A stretch of 39,610 bases of DNA, taken from the NCBI GenBank assembly GCA_017555965.1, contig JAFZFH010000007.1, positions 1-39,610 on the forward strand, given 5' to 3'. The stretch comes from Bacteroidales bacterium. GTDB lineage: Bacteria > Bacteroidota > Bacteroidia > Bacteroidales > UBA932. The notes under the pieces are model-generated. The model had not been told where the DNA came from. It searched no databases and saw only the letters and a list, made by a program, of their open reading frames with translations. Shown here piece by piece: positions 16,267 through 24,197 of this stretch (within the stretch, counting starts at the first letter, position 1; each line of letters begins with the position of its first letter). A program made the translations under genes and the position numbers.

Positions 16267-18894
16267 TTATCTGCTTACTATATATTCAACTCGTGTTCCA
16301 TTGTTAAGCCCCGACAGTATCGACTTGACCTTTTCTACGGTCACTGCCTTTATGCGGGCTTCATAATTTGTCGTGAAATCCTTTCCTGCCAGATGACGTC
16401 TCGATATGACATTGAGCCAATAGAACGGCACCTTCATTTCCATTTCGAGCCCCGCCTTAAGCTGAGACTTGAAAGTCTCCACATCTTCACTGCTGACCTC
16501 ATGACCACCCACACCGGAAAGAACTGAACGGACAACAGCGAGAGCCGCCATCGGACCCGAATTTTCTACGTCCGAAGCAAAGCCGTCCGAAGAGATCTCA
16601 TTGATTGAGATATGGAAGTTAATTCTCTCGTTAGGATAAATCCTGCATTCGTGAGATATGTCAAGATACATTCCGGTTCCTATGATGGCTTCAGAAAGCT
16701 TCTTCTTCAGCACCAGAGCAGCTACTTCTGCCGCCATGTAGTTTTCTGCCGTCAATGTAAGCGGGACGGACAATGCAATATCCACGCTGTTCTTCGCGCC
16801 GACCGTGGTATATGTAGACCATCCTGAAGCCGGCTGATATCTGACCACCGGTCTGCGGAATGCCCTGTCTGTTGTCCTGAATCCGCTGATATGAGGAGCG
16901 AGCGCCTTCTTGAGCACTGCAGGGTCAAGATCTCCAAGAAGAATCAGCACACCATCATTGGTCTTGCCAAGAATATCACTGTAGAAAGCCTCGGTCTTAT
17001 GTGCCAGATCCGGAGAAAGCGTATCCAACATCTTATAGGACACATACTTATAGTCCGGACACATTATATCATTGACCTTTGCCACCATCTCAAGGACAGT
17101 TCCCTTCCTCATTGCATTGCGCAACGGCTCGCAGGCCTCATAATACCTGACAGCATCTTCATCAGTCTGCCGGCAGTTTACTGCAGTCTGCAGAGCACGC
17201 AACATGAAGTCCACATCGGTTTCATCAGCAGTACCGCTGATCATTGTCGCATACAGTCCCGCATGAATATCCATGGACATGCCTTCTGCAGCTATGGCCT
17301 TGATAAACTCTGAAGACGGGACGCCGGATATCCTGCTCAGCAGGAAGTAGTCAGACACATATCCGCCCTCGCCTTTTTCAATATCATCAAATGAACTGAA
17401 TCCTCCGTTGAGGGCCAATGTATAATGGAGTCTTCCTCCCGTCGGCATACGACGGTAGACAACCTTGAAGCCATTGGCATATGTCCACTCCATACCCTTC
17501 GACATATGGTCAGTCTTTTCAGACTTAATCCTGACCTTGACCTCATCATTGGTAAAATAACGGAGCCCGATTCTGTCAGAAGATTCGGATTTCTCAAAGT
17601 CACTCGAAGCATTCCACGCCTGCGACACTATCGTCCTGAGCGAATCCTCTGGCATCGTGTGCGAATACACCGCCGTCATATTCCTTTCCGGATCAAGCAA
17701 AGCTGTTGTCACACTGTTGAAAAGACGAAATTCCGTTGTATCTGCAAGCACACGCCCGGCCAGGAAGTCCGCCTTGTCCTGCATTGTAGAAAGGCTGCCA
17801 TTATAGATAAAGGATGCAACACATCTGTCCACATGTTCAGAATTATTCACTATCGGCTTGATTGCCAGCTCCTTCGCCTGATTCATACAGACCTTCTTCA
17901 GTCGCATCAGATCAAGAATATCTGCCTTGCCGACGTCTATTCTTCCCATGACTGTGGCGACAACACGGACTGCTGTCGGAAAATCCTTCTCGGCAACTGA
18001 TACACTCACAGAAAACGCCTCGTCGCCTGTTGATTGAAGGCTGGTCCTGTGATTGCATGAAACTTCCGCAACAGGGATATTCAGTTCTCTCAGGTCCTCT
18101 GAAATATACTCCTTTGCCATCATACCCAACTCCGCAAGAAAGTGTTCATAAACAGCAGGCTGAACGGTATTCATGTACTCCCATGGAGTCCTGGCAGAAT
18201 TCCAGACAAGGGTAAAGGACGACAAGCCCTGATGTGCAGCAGGGACCTTGACATATCGAGCCGTATCCCTCTCTGTCCACACATACTCCTTTCTGGCAGA
18301 AGACTCTACAGACGGAGTCATGTACGACATCATCTTCAGCTTATCAGCCACCTTGGCGACGTCGACATCTCCTGCAACGACAATGGCCTGATCGGATGGC
18401 GAATACCATTTTTTCAAGAACGGATCAGCTGTCACAGAGACCCTGTCGACAATATCCAGCAGGACCAGAAGAGTAGAATCCAGAACCTCCGGTCTTGACA
18501 GCAGCACATTGCTGAAACGGAACTCTGTCGCATTGTCGGAAACCCTTACGAAACCATTCTCTCCCGGAGTTACGCCATGAGAGGTAAAGAAGTCCTGCAC
18601 GGTCCCTCCGGAACAACGAGGAAGAGCGGACAGCGACTCTCTGGAAACAGCGACTGCTCTTGTCGATGACGTATCTGATATGTTCTCGGTTCCTACCTTC
18701 TGCACTAAAGCAAAATCAGCCACTCCCTTGGAGGAGGGATTGGCAACTATGTAATATGTCATTCCGTTCGGAAGCACCCCTGTCTTTATTGCCTTGTCCG
18801 GAGTCAGAACCGGCAGATTCTGGGCAAAAACAGCTGTCACAAAAAACAGCCCCAAAAGTGACAAAAGTGCTAGTTTACAGTATGATTTGATCAT
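16267..18894 (-). CDS. Degenerate M16 (insulinase-family) peptidase homologue, probably exported and inactive
   Basis: 875 residues from the ATG at 18894, chosen because the -7 element at 18913-18920 puts the transcript start near 18906 and because MIKSYCKLALLSLLGLFFVT... to VFAQ is a clean signal peptide. The M16 pattern is clear: VLPNGMTYYIVANPSSKGVADFAL with QKVG opens the first domain and KWYSPSDQAIVVAGDVDV resembles the end of the first subdomain. The zinc motif HxxEH is replaced by VSRES (residues 83-87), and about 60 residues that normally carry the third ligand (an xREEWR helix) are missing before KKWYSP. The second half has no HxxEH either. A periplasmic pseudoprotease, perhaps a partner of an active M16 enzyme, is the likely reading. 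Confidence 0.85.
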   Translation of the reverse strand: MIKSYCKLALLSLLGLFFVTAVFAQNLPVLTPDKAIKTGVLPNGMTYYIVANPSSKGVADFALVQKVGTENISDTSSTRAVAVSRESLSALPRCSGGTVQDFFTSHGVTPGENGFVRVSDNATEFRFSNVLLSRPEVLDSTLLVLLDIVDRVSVTADPFLKKWYSPSDQAIVVAGDVDVAKVADKLKMMSYMTPSVESSARKEYVWTERDTARYVKVPAAHQGLSSFTLVWNSARTPWEYMNTVQPAVYEHFLAELGMMAKEYISEDLRELNIPVAEVSCNHRTSLQSTGDEAFSVSVSVAEKDFPTAVRVVATVMGRIDVGKADILDLMRLKKVCMNQAKELAIKPIVNNSEHVDRCVASFIYNGSLSTMQDKADFLAGRVLADTTEFRLFNSVTTALLDPERNMTAVYSHTMPEDSLRTIVSQAWNASSDFEKSESSDRIGLRYFTNDEVKVRIKSEKTDHMSKGMEWTYANGFKVVYRRMPTGGRLHYTLALNGGFSSFDDIEKGEGGYVSDYFLLSRISGVPSSEFIKAIAAEGMSMDIHAGLYATMISGTADETDVDFMLRALQTAVNCRQTDEDAVRYYEACEPLRNAMRKGTVLEMVAKVNDIMCPDYKYVSYKMLDTLSPDLAHKTEAFYSDILGKTNDGVLILLGDLDPAVLKKALAPHISGFRTTDRAFRRPVVRYQPASGWSTYTTVGAKNSVDIALSVPLTLTAENYMAAEVAALVLKKKLSEAIIGTGMYLDISHECRIYPNERINFHISINEISSDGFASDVENSGPMAALAVVRSVLSGVGGHEVSSEDVETFKSQLKAGLEMEMKVPFYWLNVISRRHLAGKDFTTNYEARIKAVTVEKVKSILSGLNNGTRVEYIVSR

Positions 18895-18912
18895 TAAATG
18901 CATATTCATTTG

Positions 18913-18920
18913 CAAAAATA
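18913..18920 (-). promoter_or_regulatory. -7 element for the M16 homologue / DUF3109 unit
   Basis: TATTTTTG on the minus strand fits TAnnTTTG, 18 nt before the chosen ATG. ATG codons further upstream (18909, 18915) would lie at or before the transcript start. Confidence 0.55.
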
Positions 18921-18934
18921 CGACTTTTTTTTCC

Positions 18935-18942
18935 TACTTTTG
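18935..18942 (+). promoter_or_regulatory. -7 element for the TPR protein / U32 unit
   Basis: TACTTTTG fits TAnnTTTG, with TTTG at 18909-18912 22 nt upstream. It leaves a leader of about 45 nt before the ATG at 18994. Confidence 0.6.
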
Positions 18943-18993
18943 CACTCTATGTGACTTTAAAGCAATTAATTATTTAAAACACAAATATCAGTT

Positions 18994-19923
18994 ATGAAGA
19001 AGATTTTCCTTTTGTTCGTTGCTGTCGCTATGTCGGCAGGCATGATGTACGCACAGGACATCAATCAGGCAACAGAAAATTACAACAACGGTGCTATGGA
19101 GCTCCAGATGGGCAACAATGAGGCTGCCATCGGTTACTTCCAGAGCGCACTCGAGATGGCAGAGGCTCTCGGCGAGGAGGGTGCAGATGTTGCTGCAAAC
19201 TGCCGCAATATCATCCCTGCAATCTTCCTTTCATCAGCAAAGGAGCTTATCAAGGGTGAGCAGTATGACGCTGCTGTAGAGCAGTTGAACAAGGCTATCG
19301 AGGCTGCAGGCAAGTATGAGACTCCAGAAGTTGCAGACAACGCAAACGAGCTCATGCCGCAGGTTTATGTTTCAAAGGGTAACGGTTTCCTCAACGCAAA
19401 GAGCTTCCCAGAGGCTGAGGCTGCATACAAGCAGGCTCTCGAGCTCGACGCAACAAACGGCATGGCTGCTTTCCGTCTCGGACAGGCACTCGCTTCACAG
19501 AACAAGGTAGAGGAGGCTGAGGCTGCATATCTTCAGGCTGCTGCAAACGGCCAGGAGAAGAATGCTTACAAGCAGCTTTCTAACGTATATGTAAAGCTCG
19601 CTCAGGCTGCAAGCAAGGCTAAGAAGTATCAGGAGACTATCGACTACGCTGCAAAATCTAACCAGTACCTTGAGAACGCAAACGCATACCGTTTCGCTGC
19701 AAGTGCTGCACAGCAGCTCGGCAAGAACGCTGACTGTATCGCAAACTACGAGAAGTACCTCGAGCTCAGCCCTAACGCAAAGGATGCTGCCGGTGTGAAG
19801 TTCACTATCGCAGCTCTTTATCAGCAGGCTGGTGACAAGGCTAAGGCAAAGGAGTACTACCAGGCAGTTTCAACTGACCCACAGTACGGTCCTAGCGCAC
19901 AGGAGCAGTTGAAGACTCTCTAA
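18994..19923 (+). CDS. Exported tetratricopeptide-repeat protein
   Basis: 309 residues. Signal peptide MKKIFLLFVAVAMSAGMMYAQ, so periplasmic or outer-membrane associated. The mature part is a series of TPR-like helix pairs, for example NYNNGAMELQMGNNEAAIGYFQSAL near residue 30, YDAAVEQLNKAIEAAGKY near 90, FPEAEAAYKQALELDATNGMAAF near 142-164, KVEEAEAAYLQAAANG near 171 and CIANYEKYLELSPNAKDAAGV near 247. It is likely a protein-interaction scaffold; no enzymatic domain is seen. Gene composition is rich in GCT/GCA, GAG and AAG codons, suggesting high expression. It is followed by the U32 gene after only 5 nt. Confidence 0.88.
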   Translation: MKKIFLLFVAVAMSAGMMYAQDINQATENYNNGAMELQMGNNEAAIGYFQSALEMAEALGEEGADVAANCRNIIPAIFLSSAKELIKGEQYDAAVEQLNKAIEAAGKYETPEVADNANELMPQVYVSKGNGFLNAKSFPEAEAAYKQALELDATNGMAAFRLGQALASQNKVEEAEAAYLQAAANGQEKNAYKQLSNVYVKLAQAASKAKKYQETIDYAAKSNQYLENANAYRFAASAAQQLGKNADCIANYEKYLELSPNAKDAAGVKFTIAALYQQAGDKAKAKEYYQAVSTDPQYGPSAQEQLKTL

Positions 19924-19928
19924 TCCAG

Positions 19929-21803
19929 ATGAGACAGCTTGAACTGCTTGCTCCGGCAAGAGATATACAAGTCGGCATCGCAGCAATTGACTGCGGTGCC
20001 GATGCTGTGTATATAGCCGGTCCACAGTTCGGAGCACGCCAGGCTGCAGGAAACTCAATCGAAGACATCAGGAATCTTTGCACATATGCGCATAAGTTCG
20101 GAGCACGAATATTCGTAGCCCTCAACACAATCCTATATAACGAGGAGCTTGAACCGGCCTACAGGCAGATATTGGCCGTGCAGGAAGCAGGGGTAGATGC
20201 AATCATAGTGCAGGACATGGCAATAATGGAAATGGCCCGTAACGGCATCGGCAATATCCGAGAGGAAATCCGCGTACCCCTTCATGCCTCCACCCAATGC
20301 GCCATCAGGACTCCCGAGCAGGCACGATTCCTTGAAAGTCTTGGATTTTCGAGACTGATCCTCGAAAGAGAGTTGTCTCTGGAACAGATACTCGCCATCC
20401 GTAAGGCTGTCACATGCGAACTTGAATTCTTTGTACACGGCGCGCTCTGCGTGTGCTACAGCGGCCAGTGTTATCTTTCTGAAAAGATCGCAGGACGTAG
20501 CGCAAACAGAGGTGCATGCATCCAGGCATGCCGCTCACGTTACGACCTTGCTGATGCTTCCGGAAACATCCTTGTAAGGGACAAGGCTCTGCTTTCCCTT
20601 AAGGACTACAACCTCCGAAACAGGCTGGAGGAACTCGCTGAAGCAGGAATAACCTCATTCAAGATTGAAGGCCGTCTGAAGAACATCTCATACGTCAAGA
20701 ACGTCGTTCGCGACTACTCGCTTGCTCTTGACAATCTCATTGCCAAGAACCCGTCAGAATACGAAAGAGGTTCATACGGCACCATCAACGGCGGATTTAC
20801 ACCGGATACGGCAAAGACCTTCAACAGAGGATATACAGAGCTCTTCCTCGACGGACGCAGAGAAAGATGGGCAGCAATGGATGCCGCAAAGTCCATGGGA
20901 GAAGAGGTCGGAACAATCATAAGCCTCAACAGGGACAAGTCCGCAATAACTATACGTCCGTCACGCAAGGACATTGTTCTTAACAACGGAGACGGATTTT
21001 CATTTGTTGCCAGAAATGGAGACATCTGTGGCTTCAGAGGCGATGTCTGCGATGGCAATTCAATAAAGAGCAAGGCTGTACCTGATGCATACACAGGAGC
21101 AACCTTATATCGCAACATCAATGCTGCATTTGAAAAAGAGCTTGAAAAGAACTCCTGCACAAGGATGCTGTCCGTTGATGTTTCCTTCGAACTGGTAAAG
21201 GAGGCCGAATGGCTGGTATCCGCTCTCGCTGTAAGCGAAGACGGACGCAGGATCTCATGCAGCTACAACGCAGGAGATCAGAACGCCAACAACCTGGAGA
21301 GAATGTTGGAAATGGTGAAAGGCCAGATCGGCAAGAACACCGGAATCTATTCTTTCCATGTCACTGACATCGCTTATTCGGATGCTCTTCCTTTCATGAG
21401 TGCCTCTTTCCTCAATTCCATCAGAAGAGACATAGCCGAGAAGCTTGATTGTATGCCTTGTGGGAAAAAAGATCTCCTCCTGAGGGACCTAGAGAATGTC
21501 GACAAAGGCGAAGACATGCTCCCTCAGAAGAAAATCTGCTACAAAAAAAACACCTCTAATTTATTATCTGAAAAAGTTTATATGTCATGCGGTGCAGAAT
21601 CTGTCGAACCGGCATATGAATTAAAACACGTGGCAGATGCAGAGCTGATGAGGACAAAGTACTGTATCAGATATGAACTCGGCATGTGTCCTAAACATCA
21701 CGGAAACAGAAACACAGGAGACTTGTTCCTTCTGAATAACGGACAGAGATTCGCCCTTCATTTTGACTGCCGCAATTGCGAGATGACCGTATCAGAAGCC
21801 TAG
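19929..21803 (+). CDS. U32 peptidase-family protein (RlhA/TrhP-like RNA hydroxylation factor)
   Basis: 624 residues. The N-terminal TIM-barrel-like U32 domain begins LELLAPARDIQVGIAAIDCGADAVYIAGPQFGAR and contains PLHASTQCAIRT, ELEFFVHGALCVCYSGQCYLS and SANRGACIQACRSRY (about residues 118-205), whose four conserved Cys are of the kind proposed to hold an Fe-S cluster. A DUF3656-like middle part follows, then a C-terminal Cys segment (CGAES near 556, KYCIRYELGMCPKH near 577-590, DCRNCEM near 615). E. coli homologues act in 23S rRNA and tRNA hydroxylation rather than proteolysis, so an RNA-modification role is inferred. Its stop codon overlaps that of the convergent lipoprotein gene in the tetramer CTAG. 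Confidence 0.88.
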   Translation: MRQLELLAPARDIQVGIAAIDCGADAVYIAGPQFGARQAAGNSIEDIRNLCTYAHKFGARIFVALNTILYNEELEPAYRQILAVQEAGVDAIIVQDMAIMEMARNGIGNIREEIRVPLHASTQCAIRTPEQARFLESLGFSRLILERELSLEQILAIRKAVTCELEFFVHGALCVCYSGQCYLSEKIAGRSANRGACIQACRSRYDLADASGNILVRDKALLSLKDYNLRNRLEELAEAGITSFKIEGRLKNISYVKNVVRDYSLALDNLIAKNPSEYERGSYGTINGGFTPDTAKTFNRGYTELFLDGRRERWAAMDAAKSMGEEVGTIISLNRDKSAITIRPSRKDIVLNNGDGFSFVARNGDICGFRGDVCDGNSIKSKAVPDAYTGATLYRNINAAFEKELEKNSCTRMLSVDVSFELVKEAEWLVSALAVSEDGRRISCSYNAGDQNANNLERMLEMVKGQIGKNTGIYSFHVTDIAYSDALPFMSASFLNSIRRDIAEKLDCMPCGKKDLLLRDLENVDKGEDMLPQKKICYKKNTSNLLSEKVYMSCGAESVEPAYELKHVADAELMRTKYCIRYELGMCPKHHGNRNTGDLFLLNNGQRFALHFDCRNCEMTVSEA

Positions 21804-23020
21804 TGCTCGATTATCTCGAAGGTCAGAGCAACATCACCGAAAGGCCACGACTGACCGCTGCACTCCTCGAACCAACTGTAAGGAAGCTTTCCTCTCCAGA
21901 CAATATCATCACGGACATTCAGAGGTATGGTAATTTCTGCACCATAGCTTTTACCTGCCACAAACACCTTTGCCTTTGTGGTCCATTCTGTCTGAGTGCC
22001 ACCGTCATCTTCCGTTATCATAAAGGCGCAGTAACTACCATCGTCGGCTGATACGTCCGAGTTCAGATCAGATATCAGGATGGCATTGAAATTCTGCGGT
22101 ATACCGACCTGGTTCCTCTTTACAACAATCATGAAGTCTGTCACCATCGGATTATAGACTCTCAACTCTGCCTCTGTCGAAGCCGTAAAATCCTCCATAT
22201 AGCCTATCTTTACGAAGAATTCAGACGCGCCGGCAAACCAGGAATCATAGTTCCTGTTCATTATGAAATCCTTAAGCACCAAGGTGCGGAGGCCGGACTT
22301 TGTCCCATATGACGCAGGAGCACTTCTGTCCGGATTGATAATGATGGCACCGCCTCCTTCGCCCCAATTCGGATCTTCCCTCCTCAACATCTCCAGTGAA
22401 GTGAAACCGGCATCATCGTTCCTGTTGACAACCCAGACCGGTACATCTTTAGCCATCGCCTCATCTACCACAACTTCTTCCACATGGCGGGAACCATCAT
22501 TTTCAACCTTTAACCTATAACCTGTATTTACTGATGCACCATCTTCGGGATCGAATGTTATGACGGGAAAGGTTTCCCCATCCCACTGATCCGAAAAAGG
22601 CCAATATATCTGCACATCCGACGCTGTCAACGTTTCAAGAAACCTGTCAGGATCCATCGACAAGGCCTTAGTCGCGGACATGGACCTGACCTGATGCTCA
22701 ATAAGCTTCCACATCGGTATGTCATATGACTTTCCCGAACGTACTTCATTATCTCCGACTCCGGCGCCGGGAGTTTCGAACAGATGCTTCATCGTGTACT
22801 CCTCATCATATCCATTCACGGAAGAGGAGGTCACAGCATCATGAACCTCTTCCATATGGGCTGTCTGTATCGGAAGCATTGACAAGATTTCCGCGACCTC
22901 ATCCAGACGGACGGACACCACTTGTTCATTTATGATGGGAGCATCCTCATTGTATGCAACCTCGCACGATGCAGCCAGAACTACAGATACCAATAACCCT
23001 ACTAAACTGTTCTTTGTCAT
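21800..23020 (-). CDS. Predicted lipoprotein of unknown function
   Basis: 406 residues. The N-terminus MTKNSLVGLLVSVVLAASC is a lipoprotein signal with the lipobox LAASC (Cys19), followed by EVAYNEDAP, so it is probably anchored to the outer membrane. The remainder contains many Asp/Glu and aromatic residues, IYWPFSDQWDGETFPVITFDPEDG near 155-178, a Gly-rich WGEGGGAIIINP near 235, and a C-terminal beta-rich part (AEITIPLNVRDDIVW, ALTFEIIEH). No family was recognised with confidence. It is a single-gene unit. Confidence 0.75.
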   Translation of the reverse strand: MTKNSLVGLLVSVVLAASCEVAYNEDAPIINEQVVSVRLDEVAEILSMLPIQTAHMEEVHDAVTSSSVNGYDEEYTMKHLFETPGAGVGDNEVRSGKSYDIPMWKLIEHQVRSMSATKALSMDPDRFLETLTASDVQIYWPFSDQWDGETFPVITFDPEDGASVNTGYRLKVENDGSRHVEEVVVDEAMAKDVPVWVVNRNDDAGFTSLEMLRREDPNWGEGGGAIIINPDRSAPASYGTKSGLRTLVLKDFIMNRNYDSWFAGASEFFVKIGYMEDFTASTEAELRVYNPMVTDFMIVVKRNQVGIPQNFNAILISDLNSDVSADDGSYCAFMITEDDGGTQTEWTTKAKVFVAGKSYGAEITIPLNVRDDIVWRGKLPYSWFEECSGQSWPFGDVALTFEIIEH

Positions 23021-23041
23021 ACTCTGAAAATTTTAACACTG

Positions 23042-23049
23042 CAAAGGTC
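23042..23049 (-). promoter_or_regulatory. Weak -7 element for the lipoprotein gene
   Basis: GACCTTTG on the minus strand differs from TAnnTTTG at the first base. It is 21 nt before the ATG at 23020. Confidence 0.35.
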
Positions 23050-23060
23050 CATAGTATTAT

Positions 23061-23083
23061 CCGCATACCGAAAAAGTATGCGG
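23061..23083. repeat. Perfect 8-bp inverted repeat upstream of the lipoprotein gene
   Basis: CCGCATAC (23061-23068), 7-nt loop, GTATGCGG (23076-23083). Relative to the weak promoter at 23042-23049 it covers the -33 region, so it could be an operator. It could also be a second terminator-like hairpin downstream of prmC, but no T-run follows on the minus strand. Confidence 0.6.
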
Positions 23084-23092
23084 ATAAATTTA

Positions 23093-23128
23093 AAAATCGC
23101 CCTCCCAGCTACCTGAGAGAGCGATTTT
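23093..23128 (-). terminator. Intrinsic terminator downstream of prmC
   Basis: AAAATCGC and GCGATTTT (23093-23100, 23121-23128) form an 8-bp base with an imperfect inner stem of about six pairs. On the minus strand it is followed by TTTTTAAATTT. It is 54 nt after the prmC stop codon at 23182. Confidence 0.75.
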
Positions 23129-23181
23129 CTATCTAAAATTTGTTTGATTTTTCAAAAAAATGGAACAAAATTTCGTTTTAT

Positions 23182-24054
23182 TTATCTACGAAAGGAGACA
23201 AAACGGTCGCGGTCGGAGAGGTCACGGATGACGTTGACACAGCGGAAGCCTGCGTTGATATAGATCTGGGCAGTTTCCTGACCAAGGGCCTCATTGATCT
23301 CGACGATACAGTAGCCGTCCGGCTTGAGAAGGGCCTGAGCCCACTGCGCAATGGCGCGATAGAAGATAAGAGGGTCGTCGTCAGAGACAAACAAGGCGAG
23401 ATGCGGTTCATGATCAAGAACATTCGTACGCATAAGGACCTTTTCCTTGTCCATCACATATGGAGGATTGCTGACGAGGATATCGTACTGCTGCGTAAGC
23501 GACGGGCCGGCAAGAACATCTGCTTTTATAAAGGTAGGAGAGCATGCTCCGGTACGTGCGATCTCCTGCGCAAAATCCTGCGAAGAAGACACAGCCAAAG
23601 CCCCGTCAGAAATATCAACTGCTGTCACCTCTGCTCCCGGCATCTCCAGTGCCAATGTCCATGCTATGCATCCGCTTCCAGTACACAGATCCAGAATCCT
23701 GAGGGATTCTAACCCATCTGACGACGTCCTGTCAATAATGGCCTCTCTACAGAGCAGTTCGGTTTCAGGGCGCGGTATGAGCACATCCGGAGTCACACGA
23801 AACTGACGACCGTAAAAATCGGCCACACCGACTACATACTGCATCGGCTCACCTGCAGCCATCCTTTCGAAAGCCGCAACAGCCTGAAGCGCCTTCTCCT
23901 GCGGCACCTCATATGCCGGCTCTATGATATGGGTATGCCTCTTCGTCCCGACATGGTGCTCTAAAAAAGCATAGACCATCTCCTTCGCCTCCCCCTCAGG
24001 GTACAGCGCCGAAATGGCCTCCACTCCTTTATTTATCAACTGCGTCAGTAACAT
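23182..24054 (-). CDS. prmC: Peptide chain release factor N5-glutamine methyltransferase
   Basis: 290 residues from the ATG at 24054. SAM-dependent methylation of the Gln in the GGQ loop of release factors RF1 and RF2. An N-terminal helical domain (about 1-75) is followed by the PrmC signature VLIPRPETE (about 93-101), the SAM site ILDLCTGSGCIAWTLA (about 120-135), and the catalytic NPPY motif in DILVSNPPYV near 192-201. The frame runs 42 codons further upstream, but this extension is translated from the palindromic intergenic element and is rejected. It follows ddl in the same direction with 143 nt between. Confidence 0.95.
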   Translation of the reverse strand: MLLTQLINKGVEAISALYPEGEAKEMVYAFLEHHVGTKRHTHIIEPAYEVPQEKALQAVAAFERMAAGEPMQYVVGVADFYGRQFRVTPDVLIPRPETELLCREAIIDRTSSDGLESLRILDLCTGSGCIAWTLALEMPGAEVTAVDISDGALAVSSSQDFAQEIARTGACSPTFIKADVLAGPSLTQQYDILVSNPPYVMDKEKVLMRTNVLDHEPHLALFVSDDDPLIFYRAIAQWAQALLKPDGYCIVEINEALGQETAQIYINAGFRCVNVIRDLSDRDRFVSFRR

Positions 24055-24090
24055 GGCTGATTTTATTACCACAAAAAATCTTTGTAACTG

Positions 24091-24194
24091 AAATTGTTGT
24101 TGCCGATGAATGGAGGAGACATGCCACCCCCGGCTAGGGGGTGCCGGAGCGAAGCGGAGGCGGGGGTCTCCGGAATTCACGGGAACAACAATTT
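24091..24194. repeat. GC-rich palindromic intergenic element (REP/MITE-like)
   Basis: Outer arms 24091-24120 and 24166-24194 are inverted copies (25 of 29 positions match, beginning AAATTGTTGTT and ending GGAGAC). They enclose a C/G-rich core with a 7-bp hairpin CACCCCC-GGCTA-GGGGGTG (24125-24143), an alternative partner GGGGGT at 24162-24167, and the short repeat-like GGAGCGAAGCGGAGG. The core is far richer in G+C than its surroundings. It begins 3 nt after the ddl stop and carries no coding capacity of its own. No target-site duplication is obvious. Confidence 0.7.
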
Positions 24195-24197
24195 TAT

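Noticed and set aside
24055-24180. N-terminal extension of prmC by 42 codons
   Set aside because: The residues derive from the palindromic intergenic element; homologues begin near MLLTQLI.
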